Assembly: GCA_965221555.1 (NCBI GenBank)
Contig: OZ244895.1
Location: 930,001-994,000, forward strand
Direction: 5' to 3'
DNA: 64,000 nucleotides
From: JAJEAD01 sp965221555
GTDB taxonomy: Bacteria; Pseudomonadota; Gammaproteobacteria; HK1
Both the position numbers and the translations under genes were made by a program. Below the pieces are notes generated by a model that had not been told where the DNA came from, searched no databases, and saw only the letters and a program-made list of their open reading frames with translations. The number at the start of each line of letters is the position of its first letter. Position 1 is the stretch's first letter. Of this stretch, positions 34,876 to 48,442 are shown one piece after another.

Positions 34876-36840
34876 GTGAGCCATCCGTCGTTCCCGCACC
34901 TCTTCTCGCCGATCGAGTTGAGGGGCAAGGAGATCAGGAACCGGGTGTTCGTCCCCGGCCACAACACGGCGCTGAGCGAAGGCGGACGCATTGGCGATGC
35001 CATGCTCGCCTACCACGAAGCGCGCATGAAGGGCGGTGTGGGCATGATCATGACCGAGGTCCACTGCGTGCACGAGACCTACATGCCGGCGGGTCGCGCC
35101 TGGGCCGCCAACGACGAGTGCATGCCGGGTCTTCGACGCCTCGCGCGTCTCGGCCGGGACTACGGCGTGCGCGTGATCGGCCAGGTGTTTCATCCCGGGC
35201 GCGTGGCGGCAGCCTCCATCGACGGCACGAAGATGACGGCCTGGGCGCCCTCGGCGGTTCCCGACGAGATGTACAAGACCGTGCCCGCTCCACTCACGCG
35301 CGACCTGATCGCCGAGATCGTCGCCGCCCACGGTGATGGCGCAGCCCGCATGGCCGAGGCCGGACTCGATGGCGTCGAGATCATCTCGTCGATGGGCTAT
35401 CTCGCCAGCCAGTTCATCAATCCCCGTCTCAACCTGCGCGACGACGAATACGGCGGCAGCTTCGACAACCGCATGCGTTTCGTGCGCGAGGTCGCGGCGG
35501 ACATACGCGCCAAGATCGGTGACGACCACATCCTGGGATTGAGGATATCGGCCGACGAAATGGACGAAGAGGGACTGACCCTCGAAGAGTCGTGTGCCGC
35601 GTGCCGGGCACTCGACGACGACGGCGTCCTCGACTACATCAATATCGTTCTCGGTTCGACGGCGACCTATACCGGCTGGCAGCACATCATTCCCCACATG
35701 CACTACCAGGCAGGCTACGTGGGCGAGAAGTCTGCGGCGCTCAAGTCGGCGGTCACGCGCATGCCGGTGATGATCGCGGGCCGCATCAATCAGCCGCAGA
35801 TCGCCGAGCGTATCCTCCAGGAGCAACAAGCCGACATGGTCGGTATCGTGCGCGGCCATATCGCCGACCCGGAGTTCGTCAGGAAGGCGTACGAGGGACG
35901 CGTCGACGATATCCGTGCCTGCATCGCCTGCGATCAGGCGTGCATCGGCCATCGACTGAAGGGTTTCCCCATCTCCTGTATCCAGTTCCCCGAAACCGGG
36001 CGGGAGCTCGCCTACGGGAGCAAGGCGCCATCGGCGCGAACGCGCAAGGTGGTCGTAGCGGGAGGAGGACCGGCCGGGTTGAAGGCGGCGGCGGTGGCGG
36101 CCGAACGCGGACACGAGGTCATCCTCCTGGAGGCAAGCGATCGGCTCGGCGGCCAGGCCCTGCTTGCCCAGGCCTTGCCGGGCCGCGCCGAATTCGGGGG
36201 CATCGTCACCAACCTGGCCCGCGAATGCGAGCGCCATGGGGTCGAGATACGGCGTGGTGTCGAAGCGACACGGGCGTCACTTGAGGCCCTCTCGCCGGAC
36301 GTGGTGATTTGCGCGACCGGAGCGGTGGAACGGCGCCCGGAACTCGAAGGCATGGACCAGGCGCATGTCGTAGGGGCATGGGCGGTGGCGGCGGGCACGG
36401 CCAACGTGGGAACCCGGGTTCTCGTCTACGACTGGCACGCCAACTGGGTAGGTCTTGGCATTGCCGAGAAGCTCGCGCGCGACGGCTGCTCGGTGCGCCT
36501 GGCCGTCAACGGACCGATGCCCGGTGAGCACCTGCCGATGATGGTGCGTGACGCGTGGATGGGAGAGCTCCACAAGTTCGGAGTCGAGGTTGTCACCTAT
36601 GCCCGTCTCCACGGGTGCGACGAGGACAGTGTCTACATGCGTCATGTCACGAGCGGCCAGCCGATCATCTGCGAGGATGTCGAGACCGTGGTGCTCGCCA
36701 CCCCCCTCGAACGCGTGGCGGGGGTATGGGAGGCGCTGCGCGAGACGACGATCGAATGCCATCTCGTCGGCGACGCTCTTGCGCCCAGGACCGCCGAAGA
36801 GGCCGTCCTGGAAGGGCTTCAGGCTGGATTCGGACTCTGA
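34876..36840 (+). CDS. FMN/4Fe-4S/FAD oxidoreductase of the DgcA/methylproline-demethylase class (copy 1)
   Basis: A 654-residue Old-Yellow-Enzyme-type fusion. Residues 1-340 are the FMN TIM barrel (FHPGR at 105-109, INPRLNLRDDEYGGSFDNRM at 181-200). A [4Fe-4S] site follows with Cys349, Cys352, Cys356 and Cys368 (C-x2-C-x3-C-x11-C). The remainder is a dinucleotide-binding domain starting at KVVVAGGGPAGLKAA. Trimethylamine dehydrogenase, dimethylglycine DgcA and N-methylproline demethylase share this layout; 2,4-dienoyl-CoA reductase does too. The GTG start at 34876 has GGAG nearby and aligns with the second copy. Demethylation would yield formaldehyde. Confidence 0.85.
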   Translation: MSHPSFPHLFSPIELRGKEIRNRVFVPGHNTALSEGGRIGDAMLAYHEARMKGGVGMIMTEVHCVHETYMPAGRAWAANDECMPGLRRLARLGRDYGVRVIGQVFHPGRVAAASIDGTKMTAWAPSAVPDEMYKTVPAPLTRDLIAEIVAAHGDGAARMAEAGLDGVEIISSMGYLASQFINPRLNLRDDEYGGSFDNRMRFVREVAADIRAKIGDDHILGLRISADEMDEEGLTLEESCAACRALDDDGVLDYINIVLGSTATYTGWQHIIPHMHYQAGYVGEKSAALKSAVTRMPVMIAGRINQPQIAERILQEQQADMVGIVRGHIADPEFVRKAYEGRVDDIRACIACDQACIGHRLKGFPISCIQFPETGRELAYGSKAPSARTRKVVVAGGGPAGLKAAAVAAERGHEVILLEASDRLGGQALLAQALPGRAEFGGIVTNLARECERHGVEIRRGVEATRASLEALSPDVVICATGAVERRPELEGMDQAHVVGAWAVAAGTANVGTRVLVYDWHANWVGLGIAEKLARDGCSVRLAVNGPMPGEHLPMMVRDAWMGELHKFGVEVVTYARLHGCDEDSVYMRHVTSGQPIICEDVETVVLATPLERVAGVWEALRETTIECHLVGDALAPRTAEEAVLEGLQAGFGL

Positions 36841-36855
36841 AGGGCCGCACTCGCC

Positions 36856-38814
36856 ATGCCACGTTTCTCCCATCTCTTTCAGCCCATCGAGCTCGGGGGG
36901 CTCGAGATCCGCAACCGGGTGGTTTTCGGACCCCATGGCACGAGCCAGGGCCGCCAGCCGGGAACCACGGCCGACCTCGTTGCCTACCACGAGGCACGTG
37001 CCAGCGCGGGTGTGGGCCTCATCATCACCGAGGCGCACACCGTCCACGACAGCTACGAAGTGCGTGACAGTCTGCTCGCGGTGAGCGACGACGACGCCAT
37101 ACCCGCGCTGCGTTCGATCGCCGGCGCCGCCCATCGGCACGGTGCTCGCATGTTCGGGCAGCTCTTTCATCCCGGGCGGGCGGTCGCCCACCGCAAGAAC
37201 GGCGCCCTGCTCGTCGCCTGGGCGCCCTCGGAGGTTCCCGACGAACGGCATCACGTGATGCCCGCGCCGATGTCCCGGACCATGATCCGCGATGTCGTGA
37301 GGGCCTATGGCGAGGGCGCGCGGCGCATGGCGGAGGCGGGCCTCGACGGCGTCGAGTTCATGGTGTCGATGGGCTATCTGCCGGCCCAGTTCGCGAATCC
37401 GCATACCAACCGGCGTGAGGACGAGTACGGAGGGAGTTTCGACAACCGCATGCGCTTCCTGAAGGAGTCGCTTCGCGCGGTGCGGTCATCGGTGGCGCCA
37501 GAAACGGTGGTGGGCATCCGCATCTCGATCGACGAACTCGACCACGGCGGACTTGGCCCCGAGGAATCGAGCGCCATCGCGGGCGCACTGGCGCAAGAGG
37601 GGCTCGTGGACTACGTCAACGTCATTGGCGGGTCGGGGGCTTCCGTGGGCGGTGCGGTCCATATCGTGCCGCCCATGGCGGTAAAGCCTGCCTACCTGGC
37701 CGAGGATGCCTCGCGGCTCAGGGATGCCGTGGACGTGCCGATCATGCTGGGGGGACGCATCAACCAGCCACAGATCGCCGAAGAGATCATCGCGACGGGC
37801 AAGGCCGACATGGTGTGCCTGGTTAGAGCGCTCATTGCCGATCCTCTCTTCGTCAGCAAGGCAAGGGAGGGCCGGACAGACGACATTCGCGCCTGTATCG
37901 GCTGTAACCAGGCCTGCATTGGCCACCGTCACCTGGGCGCCATCGTTTCGTGCATCCAGCATCCCGAGACCGGGCGCGAGCGGACCTTTCCCCACATCAA
38001 GCCGAAAACGCCATCGCCGCTCGAGGTCCTGGTCGTCGGCGCGGGGCCCGCGGGAATGAAGGCCGCGGCCACCGCGGGCGAACGCGGCCACCGGGTAAGG
38101 CTGTTCGAACGGGAGAGGCGGCCGGGAGGGCAGGTGCTCCTGGCGCAGATGCTGCCGGGCCGCGCCGAGTTCGGGGGCCTCATGACGAATCTTGTGCGCG
38201 AGGTGGAGCGTTCCGGAGTCGAGATCGAGACGGGTGTCGAGGTCGATGTCGCCCTGGTGGAGTCCCTGCGGCCGGACGCGGTGATCGTGGCAACGGGCGC
38301 CGTGCCCCATCTGCCGCATGTCGACGAAGAGTGTCACGCGGTCGACGCCTGGTCGGTCATCGCCGGCAGCGCCAATGTCGGGAGCAGGGTCGTCATCGCG
38401 GATTGGCGTTGCGACTGGGTCGGCTTCGGGGTCGCGGAAATGCTTGCGCGCAGCGGGTGCCACGTCCGCCTCTACTGCCAGGGGACCGTGCCCGGTCAGA
38501 ACCTTCAGGCCTATCTGCGCGATCAGTGGGTGGGGGTGCTCGACGATCTCGGGGTCGAGATCCGCGCCTACGCGCGCTTCTTCGGGGCCGATTCCGACAC
38601 CGCCTATTTTCAGCACATGACCAGCGGCCGGCCGATCGTGGTCGAGGAGGTCGACACGCTGGTGCTTGCCCAGGGACATCGCCGGGAGGCGAGGCTTCAT
38701 GAAGCGCTCCTGGAGCGCGGACAGGAGGGTCTTCACCTTATCGGCGATGCCCTCTCGCCGCGCACCGCCGAAGAGGCCGTCCTCGAGGGACTCGAAGCCG
38801 CGATGGGACTTTGA
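36856..38814 (+). CDS. FMN/4Fe-4S/FAD oxidoreductase of the DgcA/methylproline-demethylase class (copy 2)
   Basis: A 652-residue paralog of the upstream gene, 15 nt after it. The same elements are present: FHPGRAVAH, NPHTNRREDEYGGSFDNRMR, Cys347/Cys350/Cys354/Cys366, and VLVVGAGPAGMKAAATAGER. The barrel differs near the active site (for example GGSGASVGGAVHIV versus LGSTATYTGWQHII), so the two may act on successive or different substrates, or form a heteromer. The stop TGA is immediately followed by the CCCGC terminus of a MITE-like element. Confidence 0.85.
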   Translation: MPRFSHLFQPIELGGLEIRNRVVFGPHGTSQGRQPGTTADLVAYHEARASAGVGLIITEAHTVHDSYEVRDSLLAVSDDDAIPALRSIAGAAHRHGARMFGQLFHPGRAVAHRKNGALLVAWAPSEVPDERHHVMPAPMSRTMIRDVVRAYGEGARRMAEAGLDGVEFMVSMGYLPAQFANPHTNRREDEYGGSFDNRMRFLKESLRAVRSSVAPETVVGIRISIDELDHGGLGPEESSAIAGALAQEGLVDYVNVIGGSGASVGGAVHIVPPMAVKPAYLAEDASRLRDAVDVPIMLGGRINQPQIAEEIIATGKADMVCLVRALIADPLFVSKAREGRTDDIRACIGCNQACIGHRHLGAIVSCIQHPETGRERTFPHIKPKTPSPLEVLVVGAGPAGMKAAATAGERGHRVRLFERERRPGGQVLLAQMLPGRAEFGGLMTNLVREVERSGVEIETGVEVDVALVESLRPDAVIVATGAVPHLPHVDEECHAVDAWSVIAGSANVGSRVVIADWRCDWVGFGVAEMLARSGCHVRLYCQGTVPGQNLQAYLRDQWVGVLDDLGVEIRAYARFFGADSDTAYFQHMTSGRPIVVEEVDTLVLAQGHRREARLHEALLERGQEGLHLIGDALSPRTAEEAVLEGLEAAMGL

Positions 38815-39105
38815 CCCGCAAATTTCACCGATTATCTACTGCGGCCGCCAATATGCTCGTGTTAGCGGGCCGTACTCCCTCAAGCCGCTTCGACGTAGTA
38901 TCGGCTACCTGCTCGGCTCCGCAGTCCTTGGGCCAAAGCTTTCCGGCCCGGGCAAGCCGCCCCTGGCTTGCCCGCTCGCCGACCGCTGCGCGCCACCGGC
39001 GCTTCGCCTGTTTCCGGCTCGCCCTTGCTCGTCTTTCGGTCCGTGCTTCCTGCTATCACGGCATCTTGGCGCCCGAAGCGGCCGAAAATCGGTGGAACAT
39101 CCGGG
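38815..39105. repeat. MITE-like dispersed repeat, copy 8 (291 bp, long form)
   Basis: Termini are CCCGCAAATTTCACCGATTA and, in reverse complement, CCCGGATGTTCCACCGATTT. The internal GCGCCACCGGCGCTTCGCC hairpin is present. The left end follows TTGA, which holds the stop codon of the flavoenzyme gene; the right flank is CCTG. The 202 bp between its right end and the IS (39106-39307) are AT-rich and hold no gene. Confidence 0.85.
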
Positions 39106-39335
39106 CCTGGCATCCTGGCGCTGTCGCTGCAAGACCCGTTGAGATCCGGGGGCCAGCCCAGGTTTGCAAGCCTGGAAAATGTGATGGCATAACAATGACC
39201 ACTCCATCGTTAGAAATAATGAAATATCAAAAGGTTACAGAAATACGATCTGGCAACCGGATTCAATTCCAACCTCGAGATCCACAATCCTGGTAGAGAC
39301 GGGTTAGCCCGAAAAACTCACCGAGGGGATGGAAA

Positions 39336-39404
39336 AAGGCTGCTCCTCATGGCATAACGGTTGTGGGATCAACGAGTTAAGCCAGACGACGAGGAAGCAG
39401 CCTT
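39336..39404 (+). promoter_or_regulatory. Long-range hairpin sequestering the transposase ribosome-binding site
   Basis: AAGGCTGCTCCTC (39336-39348) pairs with GAGGAAGCAGCCTT (39391-39404) except for one bulged A. The second arm contains the GAGGA ribosome-binding site and the first bases of the TTG start. Transcripts entering from outside the IS would fold this way and block translation, a known protection strategy of insertion sequences. The internal promoter would need to start after the first arm. Confidence 0.65.
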
Positions 39405-40827
39405 GAAGACACAGTGTAATGGCAAGCAGCTTGAGTTTCACGCGCTGGGACGGCGATGTGTCACCGGACGATTCGACGGCGGTCACATCAGCAGCGATGC
39501 CGGAGGGGTACTGCTACGCGAGGTGGACAAGCGTATCGGTCTGATGTCGCGGGTGTCGGAGTGTATGGTCGATTACCGCAACCCTGCGAGCGTGGAACAT
39601 AACGTGCATGAGCTGGTGTCGCAGCGGGTTTATGGCATTGCATTGGGATACGAAGACCTCAACGACCATGGGGAGCTGCGCGCAGATGCGGTGCTGTCGG
39701 TGCTGGTAGGCAAGCGCGATGTGACAGGCGCGGGTCGGGTACGCGAGCGTGACCGAGGCTGTGCATTGGCCAGTGCGAGCACGTTGAACCGCATGGAGCT
39801 CGGCGCACCTGAGCAGGCGGCGCACGACCGTTACAAGCGCATCGTGGCGCGTGGTGAGGGGTTCGATGAGCTGTTGGTGGAGCTCTTTGTAGAATCGCAC
39901 TCACAGGCGCCGCGTGAGCTGTGGCTGGACCTGGATGCGACCGATGACCCGTTGCACGGGAGCCAGGAAGGGCGGTTCTTTCACGGCTACTACGGTTGCT
40001 ACTGCTATCTGCCGCTGTACATCTTCTGTGGCGAGCACCTGTTGTGCGCGCGGCTGCGCGAGTCCAACCAGGATGCCTCGGCCGGCAGCATTGAGGAGCT
40101 CGCCCGCATTGTCGGTCAGATTCGCCGCCACTGGCCCAGGACACGCATCCATATCCGAGGCGATTCGGGCTTTTGTCGCGAGCCCATCATGAAGTGGTGC
40201 GAGGACCATAGGGTGGACTACGTGCTGGGATTGGCGCGCAATCGCCGTCTGACGCGCGCCTTGGGCGCTGCGATGCACCAGGCGCGCGCGGCACATGGGC
40301 GTACTGGTAAGCCGGCCCGGCGCTTCGGCGACTTCACCTACCGCACTCGCAAGTCATGGAGTCGCAGCCGTCGAGTGGTGGGCAAGGCGGAGTATCTGTC
40401 CAAGGGGGAGAATCCGCGCTTCGTGGTCACCAGCCTCTCCCCGCGCAAGGCCGCGGCCAAGCGCTTGTACGAACAGTTGTACTGCGCGCGCGGCGAGATG
40501 GAAAACCGCATCAAGGAGCAGCAGCTCGACCTCTTTGCCGACCGCACCAGCGCCCACACCATGCGCGCGAATCAGTTGCGGCTGTACTTCTCCTCATTCG
40601 CCTACGTGCTCATGCACGCGCTACGAAGACTCGGAACACAGGGCACTGAGTTCGCCCGCGCCCAGTGCGCCACGCTGCGACTGAAACTGCTCAAGGTCGC
40701 CGCCCGGGTCAAAATCACCGCCCGGCGGGTGTGGCTGTCGTTCTCCCAGGCCTATCCCTACGCCAAGACCTTTACCCAGGTGCTGGTGAACTTGCACAAA
40801 GCGCCCTTGTGGCATCCGCCTGGATAG
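39403..40827 (+). CDS. IS1380 family transposase (DDE)
   Basis: A 474-residue DDE transposase. It begins at a TTG with GAGGA 8 nt upstream (MKTQCNGKQLEFHALGRR). Typical family segments are VTGRFDGGHISSDAGGVLLR, YEDLNDHGELR, ELWLDLDATDDPLHG (first Asp), RIHIRGDSGFCREPIMKW (second Asp) and GEMENRIKEQQLDLFADRTS (Glu). The ORF is complete, so the element may be active. An in-frame upstream start at 39361 lies within the hairpin and is less likely. Confidence 0.9.
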   Translation: MKTQCNGKQLEFHALGRRCVTGRFDGGHISSDAGGVLLREVDKRIGLMSRVSECMVDYRNPASVEHNVHELVSQRVYGIALGYEDLNDHGELRADAVLSVLVGKRDVTGAGRVRERDRGCALASASTLNRMELGAPEQAAHDRYKRIVARGEGFDELLVELFVESHSQAPRELWLDLDATDDPLHGSQEGRFFHGYYGCYCYLPLYIFCGEHLLCARLRESNQDASAGSIEELARIVGQIRRHWPRTRIHIRGDSGFCREPIMKWCEDHRVDYVLGLARNRRLTRALGAAMHQARAAHGRTGKPARRFGDFTYRTRKSWSRSRRVVGKAEYLSKGENPRFVVTSLSPRKAAAKRLYEQLYCARGEMENRIKEQQLDLFADRTSAHTMRANQLRLYFSSFAYVLMHALRRLGTQGTEFARAQCATLRLKLLKVAARVKITARRVWLSFSQAYPYAKTFTQVLVNLHKAPLWHPPG

Positions 40828-41205
40828 TCTTCCGCACCACTACCTGACTCAGAAACCCCTGATCGGCGCGCCGCCGAGGCCACCGCTCGCTCGCTTCGTG
40901 TATCCAACGCCTGTTTGACCCACCAAAGTCCGATAAGTCGCTCTCAACAACCACCAAACACGCACCGATTACGTCAATCGGCGCTGATCACCCCACTCCA
41001 TCGCCATAATCAGCCTCCTTCAGCCAGAATGCGCCTCGTCTTGGAGAATCGGTGACGAATGCGGGTTAGGATCTCGCACGGGCCGATGAAGAGCCCGCGA
41101 GGCAAAGAGTGCGCTCTCCCGCTCGGGATTTCCTCGAAGTGGCGAGCCGCCAGCCTCGATAAATTTCGACCCATGGCCACCAATACAGACGTGGAGAAAA
41201 ACACG

Positions 41206-42837
41206 ATGCACGACTTCTTCAAGCGGGAGAACGATTACCAGGCCTCCGAAGTGAGGCGCATGCAGGCGGAGTTCGAGCGAGGCGCCCTCAGCCGCCGGCA
41301 CTTTCTGCAGGGGATGCTCGCAACCGGGCTGACCCTGACGAGCGCCACCGCGATCCTCGGCACTTCGCGCGACGTGATGGCGGAGACCCCGAAGCGTGGC
41401 GGTCGGGTGCGGGTGGCCTGGGAGCAGCACGGCCCGACCGACACCCTGGACCCCGCGCTTTTCACCTCGACCATCGACTACTGTCGCGGTCGCGCCCACT
41501 GCAACAACCTCGTCCAGTTCCGGGACGACATGAGCCTGGCGCCGGATCTCGCCGAATCCTGGGAAGTGAATTCCAACGCCACCGAGTTCACCTTCCACCT
41601 GCAAAAAGGCGTCACCTTTCACGACGGCAAGGACTTCAGCGCCGACGATGTCGTCTACAGCATGAACCGCCACCTCGGCGAGAACACGGTGTCCAAGGCG
41701 AACTCCCTCGTCAACATGGTCAAGGAGTGGCAGAAGCTCGACGCGCACACCGTGCGCGCGGTGCTCGAAACGCCCAACGCGGATCTGGCCACGATTCTCG
41801 GCACCTTCCACTTCAAGATCCTGCAGGACGGAGCGGAAGAGAAGGACGGCTACTTCAACAAGGTGATCGGTACCGGCCCCTTCATGGTCGAGGAGTTCAC
41901 TCCCGGGATACGGACGCTTTCGAAGCGCAATCCCAACTACTTCCGCGAGGGCCGTCCCTACGTCGACGAGCTCGAGATCTTCGGCATCACCGACAACGTG
42001 TCGCGGGTCAACGCACTCATCTCTGGCGATGTCCAGCTTATGGGCAGCCTCGATCCCAAGGCGATCAAGCAGATAGAGGAGGCCGACGGTGTGGAAGTGC
42101 ACTCGGTGGAATCCGGGGCCTTCACCGAGATCGTCGCAATGCTCGACCGCCATCCCGGCAACAACCCCGACTTCGTGATGGCGCTCAAGTTCCTCTGCCG
42201 GCGCGAGCGCATGGTGCGTTCGGTCATCAAGGGGCAGGGCGTGGCCGGCAACGATCATCCGATCGGTCCCTCGTACGCGATGCACTGCGCATCGCTGCCT
42301 CAGCGCGAGTACGACCTCGACCAGGCGAAGTTCCACCTCGACCGTTCCGGCATCACCACGGCGGAGGTGGTAACGGCGGAGGCGGCCGGCATGGGCGGAA
42401 CCGACATGTGCCTCCTCATGCAGGCCGAGGCCGCCAAGATCGGCCTCGACCTCAAGGTCAAGCGGGTGGCCTCCGACGGATACTGGGGCAACGTGTGGAT
42501 GAATACCCCCCTGCACGTGTCGGGATGGAACATGCGCCCCACCGCCAACATCATGCTGACGCTCCAGTTCCACTCCCAGGCGAACTGGAACGAGTCCGCC
42601 TACCGCAATCCCCGGCTCGACCAGCTCCTGCTCGAAACCCGGGCGGAGACCGACCAGGGCAAGCGACTGGACATGTTCTGCGAGGCGCAGCGGCTCATAT
42701 CCGACGAGGCGGGCAACATCCTGCCGTACCATCGAAACTACGTGGACTCCAGGGCGAGCAACCTGCACGGAATGCCCCGGGTGCCGCTGGCGGCATTCGG
42801 CGGCGCGGAGTTCCCGGAGTTCATCTGGCTCGCATAG
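41206..42837 (+). CDS. Family 5 (peptide/dipeptide-type) periplasmic binding protein with Tat signal
   Basis: A 543-residue SBP_bac_5 protein. The N-terminus carries a twin-arginine signal, ALSRRHFLQGMLATGLTL at about residue 28, so the protein is probably exported folded. It continues with RVAWEQHGPTDTLDPALFTS, FTFHLQKGVTFHDGKDFSADDVVYS and NRVNALISGDVQ-like segments. This ATG has GGAG 9 nt upstream; an ATG at 41173 lacks a site. It is likely the partner of DppBCDF at 30.9-34.8 kb, the order permeases-flavoenzymes-binding protein being interrupted by the MITE and IS. Its promoter must now come from the IS end or the 140-bp spacer. Confidence 0.88.
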   Translation: MHDFFKRENDYQASEVRRMQAEFERGALSRRHFLQGMLATGLTLTSATAILGTSRDVMAETPKRGGRVRVAWEQHGPTDTLDPALFTSTIDYCRGRAHCNNLVQFRDDMSLAPDLAESWEVNSNATEFTFHLQKGVTFHDGKDFSADDVVYSMNRHLGENTVSKANSLVNMVKEWQKLDAHTVRAVLETPNADLATILGTFHFKILQDGAEEKDGYFNKVIGTGPFMVEEFTPGIRTLSKRNPNYFREGRPYVDELEIFGITDNVSRVNALISGDVQLMGSLDPKAIKQIEEADGVEVHSVESGAFTEIVAMLDRHPGNNPDFVMALKFLCRRERMVRSVIKGQGVAGNDHPIGPSYAMHCASLPQREYDLDQAKFHLDRSGITTAEVVTAEAAGMGGTDMCLLMQAEAAKIGLDLKVKRVASDGYWGNVWMNTPLHVSGWNMRPTANIMLTLQFHSQANWNESAYRNPRLDQLLLETRAETDQGKRLDMFCEAQRLISDEAGNILPYHRNYVDSRASNLHGMPRVPLAAFGGAEFPEFIWLA

Positions 42838-42853
42838 CGCCCGCCCCCTCGGG

Positions 42854-42883
42854 GCGTGAGCCGGCCCCGGCGCCGGCTCACGC
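42854..42883 (+). terminator. GC-rich hairpin after the binding-protein gene
   Basis: GCGTGAGCCGGC pairs perfectly over 12 bp with GCCGGCTCACGC around a 6-nt loop, 16 nt after the stop codon. No clear U-tract follows. The ~330 bp from here to the regulator promoter (42884-43212) hold nothing I recognise. Confidence 0.55.
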
Positions 42884-43212
42884 TCCTTGAACGCCCACGC
42901 TTCCTGGCGGAGTTCTCCGTCCCGGCGGTGGCGTCCGGAATCCACTGCGGACGGCTCCGGCGGCCGGCTGCGCTCTGCGGGGCATGACGGCCGATCAGCG
43001 GAACTCCGCCGCTCGGAGCCCCGGCTCGAAGTCGGACCCGCACTGGTCCGGAGGCGGGTCGTGCGTGCTTCGTGAATCAGCGAAGGATTGCGGCCGGGCC
43101 TTTGCACCGCCGGGCGCCACCGACCGGACGGCGCCGAACAATCGAGTGATCTGCGTCCAAGCCTCTCGACCCGGGAGCGGGCGGCGAAATCCTCAAGACT
43201 CGAGTGATCACC

Positions 43213-43239
43213 TTGACAAAGAAACCACATAGGTGTTTC
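43213..43239 (+). promoter_or_regulatory. Promoter/operator region of the Lrp-gltBD cluster
   Basis: A consensus -35 TTGACA lies at 43213-43218 in an AT-rich stretch. Right after it an imperfect 19-bp dyad (GAAACCACATAGGTGTTTC, 43221-43239) overlaps the spacer. A dyad here fits autoregulation by the Lrp-type protein. The -10 element is not clear. Confidence 0.45.
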
Positions 43240-43287
43240 ATGAGGTAACAAACAGAATAAACTAATAATTTTAGAAAAAATCCCGTC

Positions 43288-43791
43288 ATGTCTCCTGATT
43301 CAGTGGATCTCCAGTTGATTCGCGCCCTGCAGGCGGATGCCAAGGCGTCCCTCGTGAAGCTCGGGCGTGAGGTGGGCATGAGCGCGCCCTCGGTCATGGA
43401 ACGCATCCGCAAGCTCGAGCAGGCGGGGGTGATACAGGGCTACTCGGCGATCGTGGATGCACGGCGGGTCGGCCTGGACGTCACCGCCTTCATCGGAGTC
43501 TCGGTGGATTTTCCCGGCCGCATCGGCGCCTTCGAGCGCTGGGTGGCGGAAGAGCCGCGGGTGCTGGAGTGCCACCACGTCACCGGCGCCACGACCCTTC
43601 TCCTCAAGGTCAAGTGCGCCGACACCGAGGGACTGGAAGAGCTGATCGGCACCATGCGCGGCAGCCTCGGGGTGGAGCGCACGGAGACGATGGTAGTGCT
43701 GTCCACCAGTGCGGAGCGCGTCGCGCTCCCCGTGTCGCCCGACAATGCGGCGAAGTCGAAGCGCCGCGGCCCCGCCCGGCGCATCGGGTGA
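43288..43791 (+). CDS. Lrp/AsnC family transcriptional regulator
   Basis: A 167-residue regulator with an N-terminal winged helix (residues ~4-60; DLQLIRALQADAKASLVKLG, MSAPSVMERIRKLEQAGVI) and a C-terminal RAM/AsnC ligand-binding domain (FERWVAEEPRVLECHHVTGA, LLLKVKCADTEGLEEL). The C-terminal ~20 residues are basic. No good ribosome-binding site precedes the ATG. It is 18 nt ahead of gltB, so it probably regulates the glutamate synthase genes in cis, as Lrp does in E. coli. Confidence 0.92.
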   Translation: MSPDSVDLQLIRALQADAKASLVKLGREVGMSAPSVMERIRKLEQAGVIQGYSAIVDARRVGLDVTAFIGVSVDFPGRIGAFERWVAEEPRVLECHHVTGATTLLLKVKCADTEGLEELIGTMRGSLGVERTETMVVLSTSAERVALPVSPDNAAKSKRRGPARRIG

Positions 43792-43809
43792 CCCCCTGGT
43801 GGCCTCACT

Positions 43810-48375
<4,566 letters not shown>

Positions 48376-48442
48376 GCGCGCGCACCGGACACGGGCGCAA
48401 AGCGAGCGCCGCGCGCAAGAACGGGAGGCACCTGCGCCGAAG

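Larger units (their letters stand above)
39308..41065 (+). mobile_element. Complete IS1380-family insertion sequence (1758 bp)
   Basis: One transposase gene is bounded by imperfect inverted repeats: CCCGAAAAACTCACCGAGGG at the left and CCCGCATTCGTCACCGATTC at the right (reverse complement). TTAG flanks both ends (39304-39307 and 41066-41069) as a 4-bp target duplication, the size usual for this family. The right terminus matches the termini of the dispersed MITE-like repeats. The IS separates the flavoenzyme genes from the binding-protein gene. Confidence 0.9.
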
